Notes: generated from the letters alone by a model not told the origin. Counted from the stretch's first letter, positions 46,085 to 56,353 are shown. The stretch: 64,000 nucleotides of DNA from Hydrogenophaga sp. (GCA_030682835.1 JAUXNG010000063.1:44094-108093); one strand, 5' to 3'. Translations and numbers: made by a program.

Positions 46085-48714
46085 GCCAGGTGTCCCAGCG
46101 ACTTGAGCGCCAGGAACAGCGCCGCGCCGATCAGCAGGTTCTTGAAACCCACGTAGCTGAGCATGTCCATCCAGTTCGCCACGCGGTAGTTCGCCTGCCA
46201 CCACGGGCCGTCCTTCACGTAGCGCTTGCCCGCCATGCGGATCAGCACTTCGTACATGCTCCAGCCGAACCACCAGCCAATGATGGCGCTGGCCGAGAGC
46301 TGGCCGTCGGCCCCGAGAACCCAGGCCACGGTGGCCGCCAGGGCCAGCGAGAGCCCGGCGAACTGCAGGGCGCGCTGGGTTTTCCAGCCGTCGCGGCTCC
46401 AGGGCCACAGGTGGTGCTGCGTTTCCTGCCACAGGCCCTTGAAGCCGGTGGCTCGACCACCCGCCCATGGCTCGGCCGGCGGCGTTGGCATGCGCGGGTC
46501 GGGGCCCGGCGCGGCCTTGGCCGAGATGGCCGGCACGGCGTCGATCGGAATGAAGTAGCCGTCGCGCCCGATGGGGGTGATGAGCAGGCCGTCGCGCTCG
46601 CGGCGCTTGCGTTCCCTGGCCAGCGGCGGGCAGCCTTTGGTGTCGGTGTAGAGCACCATGCAGTCCAGGCAGTGCAGGCATTCGCGGTGGTCGATGCGGC
46701 CTGTCGCGTCGATCGCCTGCGCGCCACAGCCCACGGCGCAGGCCTTGCAGCTGTTGCAGTCCTGCTTGCGCTTCAGGCCGAACCAGCGGAAGGTGCTGGG
46801 CATGGCCAGCGAGGCGCCCAGCGGGCAGATGTACTTGCAGTAGGGCCGTTCGATGAACAGCGACAGCCCCAGGATCGCCACCACGAACAGCCCATAGGGC
46901 CAGCTGCGGTTGCTGACGCCGACCAGGAAGGTGGTCTTGAACGGTTCCACCTCGGACAGCACCTCGGCCAGGCCCATGGAGAACATCGACACCACCAGCA
47001 GGCCGAAGAAGATGGCGTATTTCAGCCACTTCAGCTTGTCGTGCACGGCCTGCGGCACCGGCTTCTGCCACCGTTTGAAACCGATCTTGCGGGCGATCTT
47101 GAACAGCGCTTCCGACAGCGAGCCAAAGGGGCACATCCAGCCGCAGAACAGCCCGCGACCGAACAGGAACACCGTGACGATGATGAAGATCCAGAACAGA
47201 AAGATGAACGGGTCCGACAGGAACAGCGACCAGGTCCACTGGAACAGCAGGCTGTGGAACCAGGTCAGCACCTGGGTGATGGAGGGCTGCGCCATCAGGC
47301 CGAAGCCGACCAGCGAGATGGACAGAGCCCAGGCGCTGTACTTGAAGCCGTTGACCGGCCACTTGTTCTTGTGCGTGGACAAGCGGGTGAGGCGTTCGCG
47401 CAGCGCGTAGACCACGGTCACGGCGATCAGCAGCGCGCTGAACAGCGCAATTTCGAGGGCGCGGCTTTTCCAGATGCGAACCCAGGGTGCGTCGGGCTCG
47501 CGCACGACCGGGCGCCCGCCTTGCAGCATCTCGGCGGGCAGCCAGTAACGGGTTTCGAAGACCGCGAAGCTGCGGTGCCCGGTGGCGCGGTCCACCCGGT
47601 TGCCCAGGAAGGCCAGCTTCCAGGGGTATGCGGCCGAAAAGCTCTCCGAACGGACGATGAAAATCGCCGACTCGCTGTACCGCGGTGAGCCCGCTGCCTC
47701 CAGCCCGTAGAGGTTGTACGAGTCCAGGTCGCGGAAGGTGAAGGCGTCCACGCCCTGTTTGACCTGGATGCGGTCGTAGATGCCGCCCCGCACGAAGCCC
47801 GAACCCTTGAAGGACTCGATACCGGCGGTGCGCACCACGAACAGCGCCTGCTCGTTGTCTTTCAAACGCGAACGCAGCGAGGTGTAGCCCGACTTGCCGA
47901 GCAGGCTCCCGCCCAGGTCGGGGTGGTTGAGGTCGCCGAACCAGAGTTCGATGAAAGGCTCGGTGCTGCGCTCCAGGCCGAGCTGCTCGGGCATCACGCG
48001 CACGCGCTGCACGGCGCCGAGTTTCACCAGCTCGTCCCAGCTGTAGGTCCGGCCGATGGTGGCAAATCGGGGAGGATCCCGACGGGTCGGCTCGATGATG
48101 CCCACCTGGCGTGCCACCGCCGAGCCTGAGAGCTGCATCACCTGGTTCTGCGCGATCACCGTCACGGTGGCGCCCGAGATGGCGTCCAGGCCCAGGATGT
48201 TCTCGTCCGGGCGCGAGGGACCTACCTCGATCAGGTCGGTGACGGATTTGCCCAGGTACTGGTCGTTGAACTTGATGAGCACGGATTCTGGAATGCCCAG
48301 CAGCAGGATGGGCTCGGAGTGCTTGAGCACCTTCACGCCGACATAGCGGCCCTGCACATCCATGCCGATCAGGGTGACCACGGGCTTGCCCGAATAGGCC
48401 GGGGTGTCGGTGATGTCGGTCGACAGCATCACGTAGCCGAGCAACTCGCGTTTGCCGGGCTGCTGCGGGTCGGCCGCGCCGTAGGCTTCCACATACGGTG
48501 GCTGGCCTTTGCGCAGTGAAAAATGGGTGGCGCCGGGAAACACATCGGTGCAGGGCACCAGGGCGCACAGATCGGGCGCGGTGGCCAGGTCGGCAGGCAG
48601 TTGCGCCTCGTAGGCCTGGGCCAGTGCCGCACGCGCGCCCAGCAAGGACAAGAAGATCAGGAAAAGCACAGCCAGGACCCGAAGGCTGGCTGTGAACTGG
48701 CGATAGACCGTCAT
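46081..48714 (-). CDS. nosR: NosR membrane regulator/electron donor
   Basis: FMN-binding domain (DAISGATVT), TM segments, Cys clusters GLFCGWMCPFGSL and CNSCKACAVGC. Confidence 0.95.
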   Translation of the reverse strand: MTVYRQFTASLRVLAVLFLIFLSLLGARAALAQAYEAQLPADLATAPDLCALVPCTDVFPGATHFSLRKGQPPYVEAYGAADPQQPGKRELLGYVMLSTDITDTPAYSGKPVVTLIGMDVQGRYVGVKVLKHSEPILLLGIPESVLIKFNDQYLGKSVTDLIEVGPSRPDENILGLDAISGATVTVIAQNQVMQLSGSAVARQVGIIEPTRRDPPRFATIGRTYSWDELVKLGAVQRVRVMPEQLGLERSTEPFIELWFGDLNHPDLGGSLLGKSGYTSLRSRLKDNEQALFVVRTAGIESFKGSGFVRGGIYDRIQVKQGVDAFTFRDLDSYNLYGLEAAGSPRYSESAIFIVRSESFSAAYPWKLAFLGNRVDRATGHRSFAVFETRYWLPAEMLQGGRPVVREPDAPWVRIWKSRALEIALFSALLIAVTVVYALRERLTRLSTHKNKWPVNGFKYSAWALSISLVGFGLMAQPSITQVLTWFHSLLFQWTWSLFLSDPFIFLFWIFIIVTVFLFGRGLFCGWMCPFGSLSEALFKIARKIGFKRWQKPVPQAVHDKLKWLKYAIFFGLLVVSMFSMGLAEVLSEVEPFKTTFLVGVSNRSWPYGLFVVAILGLSLFIERPYCKYICPLGASLAMPSTFRWFGLKRKQDCNSCKACAVGCGAQAIDATGRIDHRECLHCLDCMVLYTDTKGCPPLARERKRRERDGLLITPIGRDGYFIPIDAVPAISAKAAPGPDPRMPTPPAEPWAGGRATGFKGLWQETQHHLWPWSRDGWKTQRALQFAGLSLALAATVAWVLGADGQLSASAIIGWWFGWSMYEVLIRMAGKRYVKDGPWWQANYRVANWMDMLSYVGFKNLLIGAALFLALKSLGHLA

Positions 48715-48769
48715 GTTGTTATGTCCTCGGACCGCGTTCCCCTCCCGGAACGGAACGCGGTCACATGCC

Positions 48770-50698
48770 TCAGGCTTCCACGATCATGCGGGTGCGCATT
48801 TCCAGGTGCAGGGCGTGGCAGAAGTGCGTGCAGTAGCACCAGTACACGCCGGGCTCACCGGCGGTGAAGGTCACCGACGCGGTCTCCAGCGGATTCACGA
48901 TGAAGTTCACGTCGTGGTTCGGAATGGCGAAGCCGTGGGTCAGGTCTTCGATCTTGTCCAGGTTGGTCAGGATCAGCGTGACCTCGTCACCCTTCTTCAC
49001 CTTGAACTCGCGCAGGCTGAAGGCCGGCGCCTGCGAAGTCATCTTCACGGTCACCTTCTTGCCGTTGCGGAATACGCCCGACTCCTTCGGGTCCTTGATC
49101 GCGTTCGGGAAGTCGTCCAGGTCGTAGACCTGCTTGGGCTTGACCAGGTCGCGCTTGAAGATGATGAAGTCGTGCGGCTCGCCGCGCACCGGGTGGTCGG
49201 CCAGCAGCACCATCTTCTCGCCCGACATGTCGATGATCTGCTCGTTCTCGGCGTGCAGTGGGCCCACCGGCAGGAAGCGGTCTTTCGAGAACTTGCAGCC
49301 CACGGCCAGGTACTTGCCGTCGGCGGCCACCGTTTCCGATTGCGAGCCGTTGATGTGGCCCGGCTGGTACTGCACGTCCAGGCGGTCGACCACGTACTTG
49401 GCGTTCTTGTCGCCAGCGTGGAACTTGATGGCGGCGTCCACGTTCCACTTCACGATCTGGCTGTCCAGGAACAGCGTGGTGTAGGCGTTGCCGCGGCCGT
49501 CGAAGGCGGTGTGCAGCGGGCCCAGGCCGATCTCGACCTCGGCGACGATGGACGAGTCCAGGTCTTCACGCGTGCCGTCGAACCATTCCAGCACCTTTGC
49601 CAGTTCGATGACGGTGGCGGTGGGCGAGAGCTTGCCGGCGCAGATGAAGTACTTCTGGTCCGGGCTGGCGTTCACGCCGTGCGGGTTCTTCGGCACCGAG
49701 ACATGCGCCGTGAGGGCGGTCTTCGGGTCCTTGTTGGCCGCGTGCGTGCCGTCCACCACGGGCACCTTGGAGCTGCCAATCGTCTTGAATTTGCCGGCCT
49801 TCACCGCCTCTTCGATGCGCGCGATGTTGAAGAAGATGCAGGCGTCGCGCTCGGCGGACATCATGTCCTCGTACTTGGCGCCCATCTCGGTGTTGTACTG
49901 GTTCGAGGCGGCGAGCTTGCCGTCGTACGACGTGGCCACCAGGTCGCAGTTGCCGTCGATCAGCACCTGCCAGCGCACTTCCATGGTCTCGGCGTCGACG
50001 CAGCTGAACAGCGAGCGGTACGTGTCGGCGTCCTCGATGCCGGCGTTGGGCAGCGGAATGCCGAACTCACCGCCGCAGAACACGCGCGTGGTGTAGTTGA
50101 TGGCCGGGTCCACCGGGTCGCGCTTGTCGGGGAAGATGCCGTGGAAGCCCTGCACGTTGGGCAGCTGGGTGATCTTGTCGCAGATGAAGTAATCCAGGCG
50201 GATGCGTGCGATGCGGCTGTTGATCTTGTCGTTGATCCAGGCGTAGCGACCGTCGTAGTTGCCGTCCTTGTAAGAGGCGTGCGTGTGGTGGGTATCGCCC
50301 ACGGTGTAGCGCAGCGCGCCATTGGGCTTGGTGCCCATGATCGCCTTGGACTCGTTGGTGTGGCCCCAGCCCACCAGGGCGTCGGGCACGAAACAGGGAA
50401 TGCGCAGCAGTTCGCGGCCCGAGGGCAGGCCGAGCACGCGCATGTCGCCGGTGTGGCCACCGCTCCAGAGGCCGTAATAGGTGTCGAGCTCGCCGGGCTT
50501 GAGGTGGGTGTCGTTGCCGCTGGCATGGGCGGCGTTCGATGCCACGGCGGGCGCGGCCGTGGGGCCGCTGGCGGCCGGCTGCTTGTCGGTGCAGGCCGCG
50601 GCGCCCAGCGTCAGGCCGGTCAGTGCGGCCGTGTTGAGAAACCGTCGACGCCCCCATGCGGTGGTGTCGTTGCCAGACAAGGTGCTGTCGTTCTTCAT
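48770..50698 (-). CDS. nosZ: Nitrous-oxide reductase NosZ (clade I, Tat-exported)
   Basis: Tat motif RRRFLNTA; CuZ His ligands; C-terminal CuA motif GVYWCYCTHFCHALHLEM. Confidence 0.97.
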   Translation of the reverse strand: MKNDSTLSGNDTTAWGRRRFLNTAALTGLTLGAAACTDKQPAASGPTAAPAVASNAAHASGNDTHLKPGELDTYYGLWSGGHTGDMRVLGLPSGRELLRIPCFVPDALVGWGHTNESKAIMGTKPNGALRYTVGDTHHTHASYKDGNYDGRYAWINDKINSRIARIRLDYFICDKITQLPNVQGFHGIFPDKRDPVDPAINYTTRVFCGGEFGIPLPNAGIEDADTYRSLFSCVDAETMEVRWQVLIDGNCDLVATSYDGKLAASNQYNTEMGAKYEDMMSAERDACIFFNIARIEEAVKAGKFKTIGSSKVPVVDGTHAANKDPKTALTAHVSVPKNPHGVNASPDQKYFICAGKLSPTATVIELAKVLEWFDGTREDLDSSIVAEVEIGLGPLHTAFDGRGNAYTTLFLDSQIVKWNVDAAIKFHAGDKNAKYVVDRLDVQYQPGHINGSQSETVAADGKYLAVGCKFSKDRFLPVGPLHAENEQIIDMSGEKMVLLADHPVRGEPHDFIIFKRDLVKPKQVYDLDDFPNAIKDPKESGVFRNGKKVTVKMTSQAPAFSLREFKVKKGDEVTLILTNLDKIEDLTHGFAIPNHDVNFIVNPLETASVTFTAGEPGVYWCYCTHFCHALHLEMRTRMIVEA

Positions 50699-51081
50699 GT
50701 TGAAACCTTTTGGGTTGTGGTTGGAGTTGCGGTTACGGGAAGGGGCGGGCCCCGCGCGGGTGGCGGCATGGCCTCGGGGGCGGGCGCCACGCGGTGTTCG
50801 CCGCGCAGCACGATCAGGAGAAAGGGGGAGCGGGGCGCAACAACTGCAGCCGCGTCAGGGGCGGGCAGGGCGCAGGGCAGGCACAGGGCACAGTCCGGCG
50901 TGGCGGCCGCCGGGTGCTCGGCGTGGCCGTCAAGGCTGACCCACTTGACGCCGCCGCTGCTGCAGACCAGCACCATGCCGGGTCGGGCCATCAGGGGGGA
51001 TGCCCAGACGAGCACCCAGCACAACAGACAGCACGTCACCCAGCGCCGCCGGGCTTGTGTGGTCTGTACAAATGGAAACAT
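50695..51081 (-). CDS. DUF2946-like small exported protein
   Basis: LVCSSGGVKWVSLDG ... DCALCLPC; ATGA overlap with nosZ. Confidence 0.65.
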   Translation of the reverse strand: MFPFVQTTQARRRWVTCCLLCWVLVWASPLMARPGMVLVCSSGGVKWVSLDGHAEHPAAATPDCALCLPCALPAPDAAAVVAPRSPFLLIVLRGEHRVAPAPEAMPPPARGPPLPVTATPTTTQKVST

Positions 51082-51100
51082 GGACCGACTATAAGCCGAT

Positions 51101-51123
51101 AAGTTTCACTTGAAATGCATGTT
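51101..51123. promoter_or_regulatory. NsrR-like operator AAGTTTCACTT-G-AAATGCATGTT
   Basis: 18/22 match to AAGATGCATTT-N-AAATGCATCTT; nsrR is in this window. Confidence 0.65.
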
Positions 51124-51132
51124 TAACGACGT

Positions 51133-51146
51133 TTGATGTGGATCAA
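51133..51146. promoter_or_regulatory. FNR/ANR box TTGATGTGGATCAA
   Basis: Perfect TTGAT-N4-ATCAA upstream of the nosZ operon. Confidence 0.85.
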
Positions 51147-51253
51147 TTCGCTGATGCGGTGTCTTTTGCTTTCAGCGCCCGTGCGCTGGCGCCAGAGAGC
51201 CGCGCGCGCCGGAGCCGCCGCTGTCTCAGCGGCTCGCGTGGCAGCGCCGGGGA

Positions 51254-51790
51254 TCAGCGCGCGATCTCGTCCTTGTAGTCGCCCACGGCGGCCTGAATGA
51301 CTTCGCGCGCAGCCACAGTCTGGGCTTCGTGCTGGGTCTTGACGACCAGCACGAACTGCCCGTTGGCAATGGCGTCGGCCACCAGATTGGACAGCCAGCC
51401 TTCTTTGGCGCCGTCCGGGACCTTGTCGCCCGCTGTGGCGCCGACCGCGGCGCCCACCACCGCACCGATGCCGGCGCCCCAGCCCATCATGGCCAGGGGG
51501 GCGAGCAATGGGCTCGCGATGAACAGGCTCACGTTGCCGGCCACCAGGGCCACCTGTGCCAGGGCGCCCAGCCCGGTGCCCACGGCAGTGCCCACGGCGC
51601 CGTCCACCACCACGTCTTTCAGCACCGCCTGGCTGTCGGACGCCGGTGCCGGCTCGTCGGGTGGCGAATCGTCGGCGTAGATGTGCAGGTCGGCCGCCGA
51701 CAAGCCGCGTTGCAGCAGCTTGTCGCGGGCGGCTTCGGCGTCGGCGCGGGTGGCAAAGAAGCCGGACACATGGTGGGGCTGAGGCTGCAT
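51254..51790 (-). CDS. Glycine-zipper membrane protein (hypothetical)
   Basis: GAVGTAVGTGLGALAQ and GAGIGAVVGAAVGATAG segments. Confidence 0.7.
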   Translation of the reverse strand: MQPQPHHVSGFFATRADAEAARDKLLQRGLSAADLHIYADDSPPDEPAPASDSQAVLKDVVVDGAVGTAVGTGLGALAQVALVAGNVSLFIASPLLAPLAMMGWGAGIGAVVGAAVGATAGDKVPDGAKEGWLSNLVADAIANGQFVLVVKTQHEAQTVAAREVIQAAVGDYKDEIAR

Positions 51791-51932
51791 GGAATTCTCC
51801 CGGGGTGCGAGGTGAGGCGTGGGTGCGGCGAAGCTGCACCAGCCACCAGCATCGCGACGCGCGCGCGCGCCGTCTGTGCGATGCCGGACGCTGCACCGGC
51901 CCAGACCCGTGCCTGCCCGGTCCATCAAGCGC

Positions 51933-52316
51933 TCAGGGGGACGGCCACCACAGCGCCGCGGTCTTCATGCCCAGCAGGGTGAGGGCCAGCGAGCCGAACA
52001 GGTGCAGCGCGGCATTGCCCGAGGCGAGCAGCCAGCGCCCGTGCTGCAGCATCGCCACCACCTCGACCGAGAAGGTGGAAAACGTGGTGAGCGCGCCCAG
52101 GAAGCCGGTGACGATGGCCAGGCGCCAGGCCGGATCGATCTGCGTCTGGCTCTGGAAGAACACCACCGCCAGGCCCACCAGGTAGGCACCCACCCAGTTG
52201 GCGCTGAGCGTGCCCCAGGGCAGCAAGGCGCCTCCCTGGTTGAGCCACAGGCTCAGCTGCCAGCGCAGCAGCGCGCCGGTGCTGGCACCCAGGCAGATGG
52301 CGATCACGGTCAGCAT
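51933..52316 (-). CDS. crcB: Fluoride channel CrcB/Fluc
   Basis: GALLRWQL, GFLGALTTFSTFSVE. Confidence 0.93.
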   Translation of the reverse strand: MLTVIAICLGASTGALLRWQLSLWLNQGGALLPWGTLSANWVGAYLVGLAVVFFQSQTQIDPAWRLAIVTGFLGALTTFSTFSVEVVAMLQHGRWLLASGNAALHLFGSLALTLLGMKTAALWWPSP

Positions 52317-52355
52317 GGGTCGCGGGGTGCTTCAGCGCGCGGGCTTGGGGCCTGC

Positions 52356-53366
52356 TCAGAACGGCGACTCGTCGTCGCCCACGGCGGTCACGGCCTCGTG
52401 CCGGCCCACCTTGGCGCTCTGGCCTGGCGCAGCCGGGGCGCTCGGCCCGTCGGCCGCTGCCATCCCCAGTTCCATTTCGCCGCCCAGTGCTTCGAGCAAC
52501 TCGGGCAGCAGGCGCTGCAGTTCGCCCGTGCTCAGGGCCACGTCGGTGTCGAAACCGCTCTCGCCCTCGTCTGGGCGGCCGTCGAACACGCCTTCCAGAA
52601 AACTGATTTTCTTCAGCTGCATGGACTCGGTCAGCGTGAAGCCGATGCGGCCCTCCCAGCTCATGGCCAGGCGGGTGGGCAGCTTACCCTCGGTGATGTG
52701 CTTGCGCACCTCCTCGGTGGCGAGGTTGTGGCGGGTGAACTTCACCACCGACTTTTCCTCGTCGCCCGACTTCAGCTCGCATTCACGCTCGACACTGAAT
52801 GCACCCGGCCATTCGTCGGGCGTGGTGGCCGATAGCCACTGCGTCATGGCGGTCTGCGGCGTCACCTGGGTCTGCAGCAGTGTGATGGCCAGGCCGTCGA
52901 ACACCTTCACGAGCGCGGTGACGAGCTCGTCGAGCTTGCCCTGGCTGCTGGCGTCGGTGACGAGCCAGCGGTTCTCCAGGTCGATCCACACCCACGAGGG
53001 GCTGCGGCGCGCGAAAGCCTGCGGCAGCAGGGCCAGCAGCGCGTCTTCGCGCAGCTCTTTCATCTGCTTCTTGCCGGGCTTGCGGCCGGTGGTGGCCTCG
53101 ATGTGCTCGGCTTCCTCGTCCGCCTTTTCGCGCACCACCGAGCCGGGCACGCCCTTGGTTTCCATCTGCAGCTTCAGGATGCGCTGCCCCGCCACCGATT
53201 CCACCAGCGGGCCGTGGGCCTCGCCGCGCGGTTCCACCCAGCCCACCGATTTGTCCTGCGTGGCGCCACAGGGCACAAAGCGCATGCTGTCCAGCGCCGT
53301 TTCCATGGCCTCCAGCGTGGGCGCCCAGCCGGGCGCGATGCGGTAGATCGTCACATTCTTGAACAC
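52356..53366 (-). CDS. rdgC: Recombination-associated protein RdgC
   Basis: MFKNVTIYRI, GWVEPRG, GRKPGKKQMKELREDAL. Confidence 0.95.
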   Translation of the reverse strand: MFKNVTIYRIAPGWAPTLEAMETALDSMRFVPCGATQDKSVGWVEPRGEAHGPLVESVAGQRILKLQMETKGVPGSVVREKADEEAEHIEATTGRKPGKKQMKELREDALLALLPQAFARRSPSWVWIDLENRWLVTDASSQGKLDELVTALVKVFDGLAITLLQTQVTPQTAMTQWLSATTPDEWPGAFSVERECELKSGDEEKSVVKFTRHNLATEEVRKHITEGKLPTRLAMSWEGRIGFTLTESMQLKKISFLEGVFDGRPDEGESGFDTDVALSTGELQRLLPELLEALGGEMELGMAAADGPSAPAAPGQSAKVGRHEAVTAVGDDESPF

Positions 53367-53458
53367 GTCATTCCTTCACAAAGCACAAAACCCGGGCGCA
53401 ACGGGTGCGGCCGGGTCTGCATCTTAGCCTTGCCGGGCCGGGGGTCCCCGGCGCGCGT

Positions 53459-54754
53459 TCACATGCGCGAGGGCAGCCAGGTGGCCAGCCCGGGGAACCA
53501 CCACAGCAGGGCCAGCGCCAGTGCCATCAGGAAGAAATAGGGCATGCAGACGCGGGCGATCCAGGTGATGTCGCGCTGCGTCATGCCCTGCAGCACAAAC
53601 AGGTTGAAGCCGACCGGCGGCGTGATCTGTGCCATTTCAACCACGATCACCACGAAGATGCCGAACCAGATCAGGTCGATGCCGGCTGCGGTCACGGTGG
53701 GCAGGATCACGCCCATGGTCAGCACAATCATGGAAATACCGTCGAGGAAGCAGCCCAGCAGCATGTAGAACAGCGCCAGCGCGATCAGCAGCACCACGGG
53801 TGAGAGGTTGAGCCCGGTGACGAACTCCGCCAGGTGGCGCGGCAGGCCGATGTAGCCCATCGACAGCGTGAGGAAGGCCGCGCCCGCCAGAATCAGCGCG
53901 ATCATGCAGTAGAGCCTGGTGGCACCCAGCAGCGAGTCGCGAAAGGTCTGGCGGTTCAGCGAGCCCTGTGCGCCCGACAGCAGCAGCGCGCCCACCACGC
54001 CCACGGCCGCGGCTTCGGTGGCGGTGGCAATACCGGTGTAGATGCTGCCGATCACCCCGCCGATCAGCAGCACCACGGGGATCAGGTGGCGAGACTCGTG
54101 GAGCTTCTGTTTCAGCGTCAGCTCGCCATCCGATCGCGGCACCTGGGTCGGGTTGAGCAGCGCCCACACCATGAGGTAGCCGCTGAACAGCATCGCGAGC
54201 AGCAGGCCGGGGATGACGCCGGCCACGAACAGGCGGGCGATGGAGACCTCGGCGGCCACGCCGTACACGATCATGATGATGGACGGGGGAATGAGCAGGC
54301 CCAGGGTGCTGGCGCCGCCTAGGGAGCCCACGATCTTCTCGGCCGGATAGCCGCGTTTGCTCAGCTCCGGGATGCTCATCTTGCCGATGGTGGCGCAGGT
54401 GGCAGCCGAGGAGCCTGAGACCGCGGCAAAGATGGTGCTGCCCAGGATGTTGGTGTGCAGCAGCCGGCCGGGCAGGGCGTTCACCCAGGGTGCCAGGCCG
54501 CGAAACATGCTCTCGGAGAGTTTGGTGCGGAACAGGATTTCGCCCATCCACACAAACAGGGGCAACGCGGTGAGCGTCCAGCTGCTCGCGGCTCCCCAGA
54601 TGGTGATGGCCATGGCGTCGCCGGCCGGTCGGGAGGAAAACAGTTCCATGCCGATCCAGGCCACACCGGCCAGCGTGAGGCCGATCCACACGCCGCTGCC
54701 CAGCAGGGCGAACAGCGCGACGATCAGCAGTGCGGTGATGGCCATGTCATTCAT
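53459..54754 (-). CDS. TRAP transporter large permease (DctM)
   Basis: GSSAATCATIGKMSIPELSKRGYP, LIPPSIIMIVYGV. Confidence 0.93.
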   Translation of the reverse strand: MNDMAITALLIVALFALLGSGVWIGLTLAGVAWIGMELFSSRPAGDAMAITIWGAASSWTLTALPLFVWMGEILFRTKLSESMFRGLAPWVNALPGRLLHTNILGSTIFAAVSGSSAATCATIGKMSIPELSKRGYPAEKIVGSLGGASTLGLLIPPSIIMIVYGVAAEVSIARLFVAGVIPGLLLAMLFSGYLMVWALLNPTQVPRSDGELTLKQKLHESRHLIPVVLLIGGVIGSIYTGIATATEAAAVGVVGALLLSGAQGSLNRQTFRDSLLGATRLYCMIALILAGAAFLTLSMGYIGLPRHLAEFVTGLNLSPVVLLIALALFYMLLGCFLDGISMIVLTMGVILPTVTAAGIDLIWFGIFVVIVVEMAQITPPVGFNLFVLQGMTQRDITWIARVCMPYFFLMALALALLWWFPGLATWLPSRM

Positions 54755-55250
54755 GTCGGGTCCCCGTCATGGCGTGGGGACGCAGGCCGCGCCACTCCAG
54801 CACCCATTCATCCAGCAATGCGATCAGCAACACGGTGGTGCCCAGGCCCATGAGGATTTGCGGTATCCACAGCGGCGTGGCGTCACTGCCCATGGAAATG
54901 TCGTGGAACATGTGCGACTGCCAGGCCAGCCGCCACGCATAGGCCGCCAGCAGCCCCGCGAGCAACACCGCCACCGTGAGCGACCACAGTTCCAGCCCGC
55001 GGCGTGCCGCGCCCCGCAGCCGGCCGATGACCAGCGTCACACGGATGTGCTCGTGCGATTTGAGCGTGTGTGCCAGCGCCAGAAAGCCGGCACCTGCCAT
55101 GGCATAGCCGGCGTACGCATCGGTGCCGGGCACGTGGAAATGCATCAGCCGCCCGATGATGGAGAGCAGCACCATGGCCAGCACGCCGACCATGGAAAGC
55201 GCGGCCAGCCAGGCCGAGCCGATGTAGAGGGCATCAAGCGTCTTGCGCAT
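54747..55250 (-). CDS. TRAP transporter small permease (DctQ)
   Basis: Four TM segments, HIRVTLV motif, overlaps DctM. Confidence 0.88.
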   Translation of the reverse strand: MRKTLDALYIGSAWLAALSMVGVLAMVLLSIIGRLMHFHVPGTDAYAGYAMAGAGFLALAHTLKSHEHIRVTLVIGRLRGAARRGLELWSLTVAVLLAGLLAAYAWRLAWQSHMFHDISMGSDATPLWIPQILMGLGTTVLLIALLDEWVLEWRGLRPHAMTGTRHE

Positions 55251-55378
55251 CGGGATGGGTTCACTTCAAGTGAGGGGAGGCTACGCCCGCAACGGTCCAG
55301 GCGGGGGCTACCGCCAGCCCGGCTGTGCCGGACGGTGGATCGCCGCCGCCTGGGGCGCGCGAAGCCTGGCGGGGGTGC

Positions 55379-56353
55379 TTACTTGCGGTAGGCGTCGAGC
55401 ATGGCTTGGCCTTCAGGGCCTGCCTTGTCCAGCCATTCCTTGAGCATCGTCTCGCCCACCTTCTGCATGTCAGCCTTCAGCTGGGGCGAAGGTGGCAGCA
55501 CCGACATGCCGTTGGCCTTGAGCTTCTCCAGCGTGTCGGTGTTGACCTTGCGCGACTCGGCCCAGCCGCGGGCTTCGGCGTCTGCCGCCGCCTTGAGCAC
55601 GGCGTCCTGCGTGGGCTTGTCCAGCGCATCGAAGGCGCGCTTGTTGGCAATGATCGCGTTCTTGGGGAGCCAGGCCTGAACGTCGTAGTAGAACTTCAGG
55701 TGCTCAAAGAGCTTGCTGTCCACGCCGGTGGCGCCTGAGGTCATGTTGGTTTCCACCACGCCCGTGGCCAGCGCCTGAGACAGTTCGGCCGCCTGCACCG
55801 TGACCGGCTGCGCGCCCACCAGTTCGGCGATGCGCGAGGTGGCGGGGCTGTAGGCGCGCCACTTGCTGCCCTTCAGATCGGCGGCGCTGTTGATCGGCTT
55901 CTTGCTGTAGATGCCCTGCGGCGGCCACGCCACGGTGTAGAGCAGCGTCATGCCCTGCTCGGCCAGCTTCTTTTCCAGGATGGGCTTCTGCGCCGCATAG
56001 AGCTTTTGCGATTCCTCGTAGCTGGTGGCCAGGAAAGGCAGGCCGTCGGCTCCGAAAATCTGCCATTCGTTCTGGTAGGCGGCCAGCAGGATCTCGCCCA
56101 CCTGGGCCTGCCCGCCCTGCACGGCGCGCTTGATCTCGGGTGCCTTGAACAGAGAGGCGCCAGGGTGCACGGTGATCTTGAGTTTGCCGCCGCTGGCCTT
56201 GTCGATGTCGGCCGCGAACTGCGCCAGGTTGACCGAGTGGAAGTTGGTGGCTGGGTAGGCGGCGGGCAGGTCCCATCTGGTCTGGGCTGCGGCCGGTAGG
56301 CTCAGCGCCAGCGCTGCACTGGCCAGGGTGAGACTGAAAAGACGACGCTTCAT
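55379..56353 (-). CDS. TRAP transporter substrate-binding protein (DctP)
   Basis: Signal peptide; VQGGQAQVGEILLAAY; GSKWRAYSPATSRIAELVGAQPV. Confidence 0.9.
   Translation of the reverse strand: MKRRLFSLTLASAALALSLPAAAQTRWDLPAAYPATNFHSVNLAQFAADIDKASGGKLKITVHPGASLFKAPEIKRAVQGGQAQVGEILLAAYQNEWQIFGADGLPFLATSYEESQKLYAAQKPILEKKLAEQGMTLLYTVAWPPQGIYSKKPINSAADLKGSKWRAYSPATSRIAELVGAQPVTVQAAELSQALATGVVETNMTSGATGVDSKLFEHLKFYYDVQAWLPKNAIIANKRAFDALDKPTQDAVLKAAADAEARGWAESRKVNTDTLEKLKANGMSVLPPSPQLKADMQKVGETMLKEWLDKAGPEGQAMLDAYRK

Noticed and set aside
46085-48568. Upstream part of the 1255-aa ORF that contains NosD
   Set aside because: Only the part from 46084 down to 44801 is NosD; the rest is a frame-shadow of nosR on the same strand.
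48713-51094. 793-aa plus-strand ORF
   Set aside because: Antisense to nosZ; no domain features.
52317-52355. Fluoride riboswitch upstream of crcB
   Set aside because: Only about 40 nt separate crcB from rdgC and no matching aptamer structure was seen.
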